NCBI GenBank assembly: GCA_015499995.1
Contig: JADNRV010000440.1
Coordinates: 1-34,612, forward strand
Source of the DNA: Flammula alnicola
Taxonomy: Eukaryota; Basidiomycota; Agaricomycetes; Agaricales; Strophariaceae
Length of the DNA stretch: 34,612 nt
Reading direction: 5' to 3'
The notes below the pieces were generated by a model. The model searched no databases, was not told the origin of the DNA, and saw only the letters and a list, made by a program, of their open reading frames with translations. The first letter of the stretch is position 1. Every line of letters starts with the position of its first letter. Of this stretch, positions 31,400-34,612 are shown in pieces. Position numbers and translations under genes: made by a program.

Positions 31400-34300
31400 C
31401 TACAGGAAGCCGCTTTCTTGCAACAATCTTGCCATTTTCTCATCTTCCCGTTCTCTTGGCTCTCGCTCGAGAGAAAGTGACCAGAAATGTTCACTCGATG
31501 CTCGAGTATCCGTGAACTGATTCAATGAATCGTTGATGTAGGAGATGACGGATGGAAGAGGTTGGAAATTAAAGGGTTGTGCTTGCCACCTTTTGATATC
31601 ATTGATGACTTCAGAAGCCTTCTGACGTTTACGAAAGTTGACCAAACCACCCGAAAGATTGTCAGGATTTCCGTCCTGAATGAACGTTAATGTCGAAAGG
31701 AAAACACCTGGAAGAGATTTAGAAACATCTAGGCAAGAATAACCGACAGCAACTTACCAATGAACGGAACACAGGGCGGTGTCACAGAGGCCATTAGTGA
31801 CCTGTACTTGGTGAAATTTTTGTTACTATCAATTGTCATTTCGCATGCGCCGAACTGAGCCATGAAACGTTGATTGACTTGTTCCCACGTTCGCTTCAGT
31901 CGACGAATCGGGGGGGTATTTAAACCTGACGTGATGGCAATCATAGTTGAAAAATTATTCAAGCCCCGGCATCGCTAGAGTTTTGGTTGAGAAAGTTTCG
32001 TGACGAGATATTTGAAACACGTACATCTGCAACGCTGATAAGGTATCTGACGACCGCTGCGCGTTTACGTGAGTCTTCTTTGCTTAAAACAGCTTCAGCA
32101 ACCCAGCACGCAATCTATGGGGTGGGGTCAAAATGGTCGAATGCAGCGAAGAATTTAACGGAACTCACGCGATTGCTTGTCTGGATGACCGTTGTGATGT
32201 TGTCCACGTTCTCCGTCTTTTGTTCGCGAGCGCGCTGTAGACATTCCATTGGCTTGATTTTCTGATACAACTGGCTTTCCATGATTGTCAGCTGTCGTGC
32301 AAGCTCCAGCGCATCAATGTCAAGGAGTTTTGAGTTTCTTGGGGACGATGGGGGGTGGCGGAGTCCCTAAACTTGTGTTGACGAGCGTCTTAACGTCTCC
32401 TCCTTGTCGTTGCTGTTAAAGCATAAGCATCGTATACAAGATGAAGAAACAAGTCAAGAACATACTGCTCTTTCAATTTGTATCATGAGATGCTTAGCTG
32501 CGGCAAACCTTGACACTTCATCAGTGGAGATGAACTCTTTCATCCGATCGAGGATATATAGATCTTCTTTCTCCAAGACACCATCATCGACGACCATGGA
32601 CTTCAGAGTATTGATAACGCTGCAAAAATCATATTAGTTATGTAATTGAGGAGATTATACTCTGGACATTACCGCATCTGGATAACATGTTGTTTCAATT
32701 TCCCCCATTCCTCTCGTTCCAACTGAGTCAAGTTTTCGGGAGGTTGGATTCTGAATCGGGCGACAAGTAAATCAAAACAAGTCGTTCAGTGTGGTGAAAG
32801 ATTTATAGGTCATGAGGAATGCTTTGCTGAAAGTGGTGTCTAAAAAAGAAGTTGGGCTTCTTGATTAATAAACAAAGATTCCGCGAACATTACCTGCTTG
32901 TTCGTGAGCAGTAAGACGCTCAACAAGTGCGGGAACAGTTCCTCCACGAACTGAACCATCTGCCTCGATAAGGATGTCGGATGGAGAGTAGTTTGGCCGC
33001 AGATACCACGGCTGCAGATCGGCCGCAATTTTGTCTGCATATTCGTCACCCAAGAGCCTCTGCAATTTATTACCTCCAGAAGGACGAGAGCTAGGCTTCG
33101 CAGGCACTAGAGAAAAAATTCAATTAAACGCCAAATAAAAATAGTGAGGTTTAAATTACCTTCGTCGTCAAATAATGTAGGATCGTTGTCGAAGCCATCA
33201 CGAAGACAGATTGAGATGGCGTGACGAGGGTGTTATCCAGGGAAATTTCGGAGTCTCGTGCTGGCACTGAAGGCACATCATAGCGTTCGCAAGGGTTCGG
33301 TAGGAGTCATACGAGGAATCGGCACCTGATTTCTGTTTCCTGAGTCCTGGCCTGTTGAAGGCAAGCTCCATGTCCACAACGTCCTCGTTCTCGGAATAAT
33401 ACGGATCCGTTGTACTCAAAGGTGCGTGAACGGCCCCACCGAAATGGTCATTTATTACGCTTAGGCGCGACATACGCCATTCGATAGATCCGTTGTAATC
33501 GCCTTGGGCAACGTCAGCTTGCTCATGCCCGACCGACAAAAGTCCTTCGAAGGTTTGCTTAACGACACCTAGGTTGGTACGCAAGGATGAAGAGAGACTG
33601 TCCAAAAGGTCATAGGATGCTTCACGCTCGCCACGTAACGGGCTTCGGTCGCTGTCATGCAGAGTCTGAGTTGTCAGAAGCAGGGATGAACTGTCGTCAT
33701 ATACGGCTTGGACCACGGTTTCTAGTGTGCGAACAAGTAGCCTGGCATTTTCAACCGAATGCGAGTAGTGGTCATTGGCTGCGGTGTCCGAGGTTTGGCG
33801 AATGCCGTCAATGTCAACATGCCGAGCCACATGGATGTCCGCGATCAGAGAAAGGAAAGCTGAAATCTGTGTGACTAATTCTTGCACCCGTGAACGAACT
33901 TGTTGGACTGCAAGAAATGGTCAGCCTCCTCGACATAGTTAGAAGAAAAAAAATATGCACCGACCTGAATTATTTGTTATCACTCTTAGAGTTTGATCAA
34001 GGGCATTCAACCCCTCCTGTAACCGATCCAACGACGAGCCAATTTCCGAAACAACTTCGGTACCCAAAACCTTCTGTGGCATTCCTGCCTCATCGTCGAG
34101 CGAAACATAACCGAAACCCTTCCAAGTCCCGGCGGTTCCCGCTCCAACGAGACCTAGTCCGATGTTGGCCGTTGTGAAGACGCCTTGCAACCTTTTAGGA
34201 GGTTTATCCTCAGGTTTGGGTTGGTTGTGTTCATTGCGCTGAACTTCAAGAACAAACGAAAGGACGGCTCGTTCTAACTCTTCCGAGTCCGTTTCAATGC

Positions 34301-34612
34301 GATTGAGGGTATCAGCGAGTTGAGAACCCGAATCATATTGCATGGCGCGGGCGCTGAGGACTAGTCTTGACAAGGTAGCAGTTACCTTCCTCTGTGCAGG
34401 CTTCAGAGGTGATTGCGACGAAGAATGCGTCCTCACATCACGGCCACCTCCTGGAAGCACGCTGCTCGGTATTTGGCTAGTAGGGGTCGCGGCAATGTAT
34501 AGGAGATTGCGGACTGCCAGCACAGCACTGTAAATAAGTTGGTCCATCCTCTGGTCGTCCTCTGGTTGACGGACAACCCCATTCGATTGGACATTCTCAA
34601 TAACGGCCTGGA
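31400..34612 (-). CDS. Cdc25-like Ras guanine-nucleotide exchange factor, 5' partial, frame disrupted
   Basis: Activates Ras by GDP/GTP exchange at membranes. Exons in coding order: 34612(open)-33965, 33907-33160, 33106-32894, 32839-32673, 32619-32466, 32412-32169, 32114-32025, 31974-31758, 31707-31400. A helical N-terminal region (LDRLQEGLNALDQTLRVI, VQELVTQISAFLSLIAD) leads to a RasGEF-N module (GSVRGGTVPALVERLTAHEQ, TFSKAFLMTYKSFTTLNDLF) and the Cdc25 catalytic domain (LDIDALELARQLTIMESQLY, SRKRAAVVRYLISVADRCRG, NNFSTMIAITSGLNTPPIRR, KNFTKYRSLM). Three exons are one base too long for their reading frame: extra base in CCC at 33228-33230, in TTTT at 32774-32777, and in CC at 32324-32325. 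Removing one base at each would restore family sequence. Either the assembly has homopolymer errors or the gene is decaying. The rest lies beyond the right edge; an SH3 domain is expected there from the family. Confidence 0.87.

Noticed and set aside
1..34612. A secondary-metabolite gene cluster or mobile-element system around the P450
   Set aside because: No polyketide synthase, NRPS, terpene synthase, transporter, transposase, reverse transcriptase or terminal repeat was found; the other genes are housekeeping.

Overview
This is nuclear DNA from a filamentous fungus, most likely an agaricomycete basidiomycete. Eight protein genes can be rebuilt exon by exon. They are rich in short introns (mostly 47-70 nt) with fungal GT...AG borders and CTNA-type branch sites, and the proteins look basidiomycete (CYP4/CYP52-like P450, membrane-anchored histidine phosphatase, Cdc25-type RasGEF). 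The species call is inference. There is no sign of a prokaryotic, organellar or viral segment, and no rRNA, tRNA or CRISPR array was found.

Layout. (1) 1-1414: no supported gene. (2) 1415-8292, minus: cytochrome P450 of ten exons with very large introns (1917, 1424 and 733 nt) and a 12-nt microexon. (3) 8403-10155, plus: METTL25-family methyltransferase, divergent from the P450 across 110 bp. (4) 10156-16319: about 6.2 kb without a recognisable gene, where the GC-rich, low-complexity character of the left third ends. (5) 16320-17429, minus: U6 snRNA 3'-end phosphodiesterase USB1, frameshifted at an eight-base homopolymer. (6) 17653-18766, plus: urease accessory GTPase UreG, divergent from USB1. 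(7) 20126-21456, plus: RNA polymerase II nuclear import factor IWR1. (8) 21688-23613, minus: histidine phosphatase-like membrane protein with a 6-nt microexon and no catalytic His-Asp pair. (9) 25674-26738, plus: DUF202 membrane protein. (10) 27355-31145, plus: ribosome-maturation GTPase EFL1/RIA1. (11) 31400 to the right edge, minus: Cdc25-like RasGEF, 5' partial, with three apparent single-base frameshifts.

Most of these are single-copy housekeeping genes for RNA and ribosome biogenesis and signalling (USB1, IWR1, EFL1, RasGEF, UreG). They do not form one pathway. I see no biosynthetic cluster, defence island or new multi-gene system. The interesting material is at gene-structure level: two microexons, two GC-AG introns needed to keep frame, kilobase introns in a P450, a probable pseudophosphatase, a possible five-residue insertion in the P450 haem loop, and several homopolymer frameshifts that may be assembly errors. 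Exon borders were placed by hand from splice consensus, reading frame and family motifs. The summed coding length is divisible by three for every gene except the two with frameshifts.
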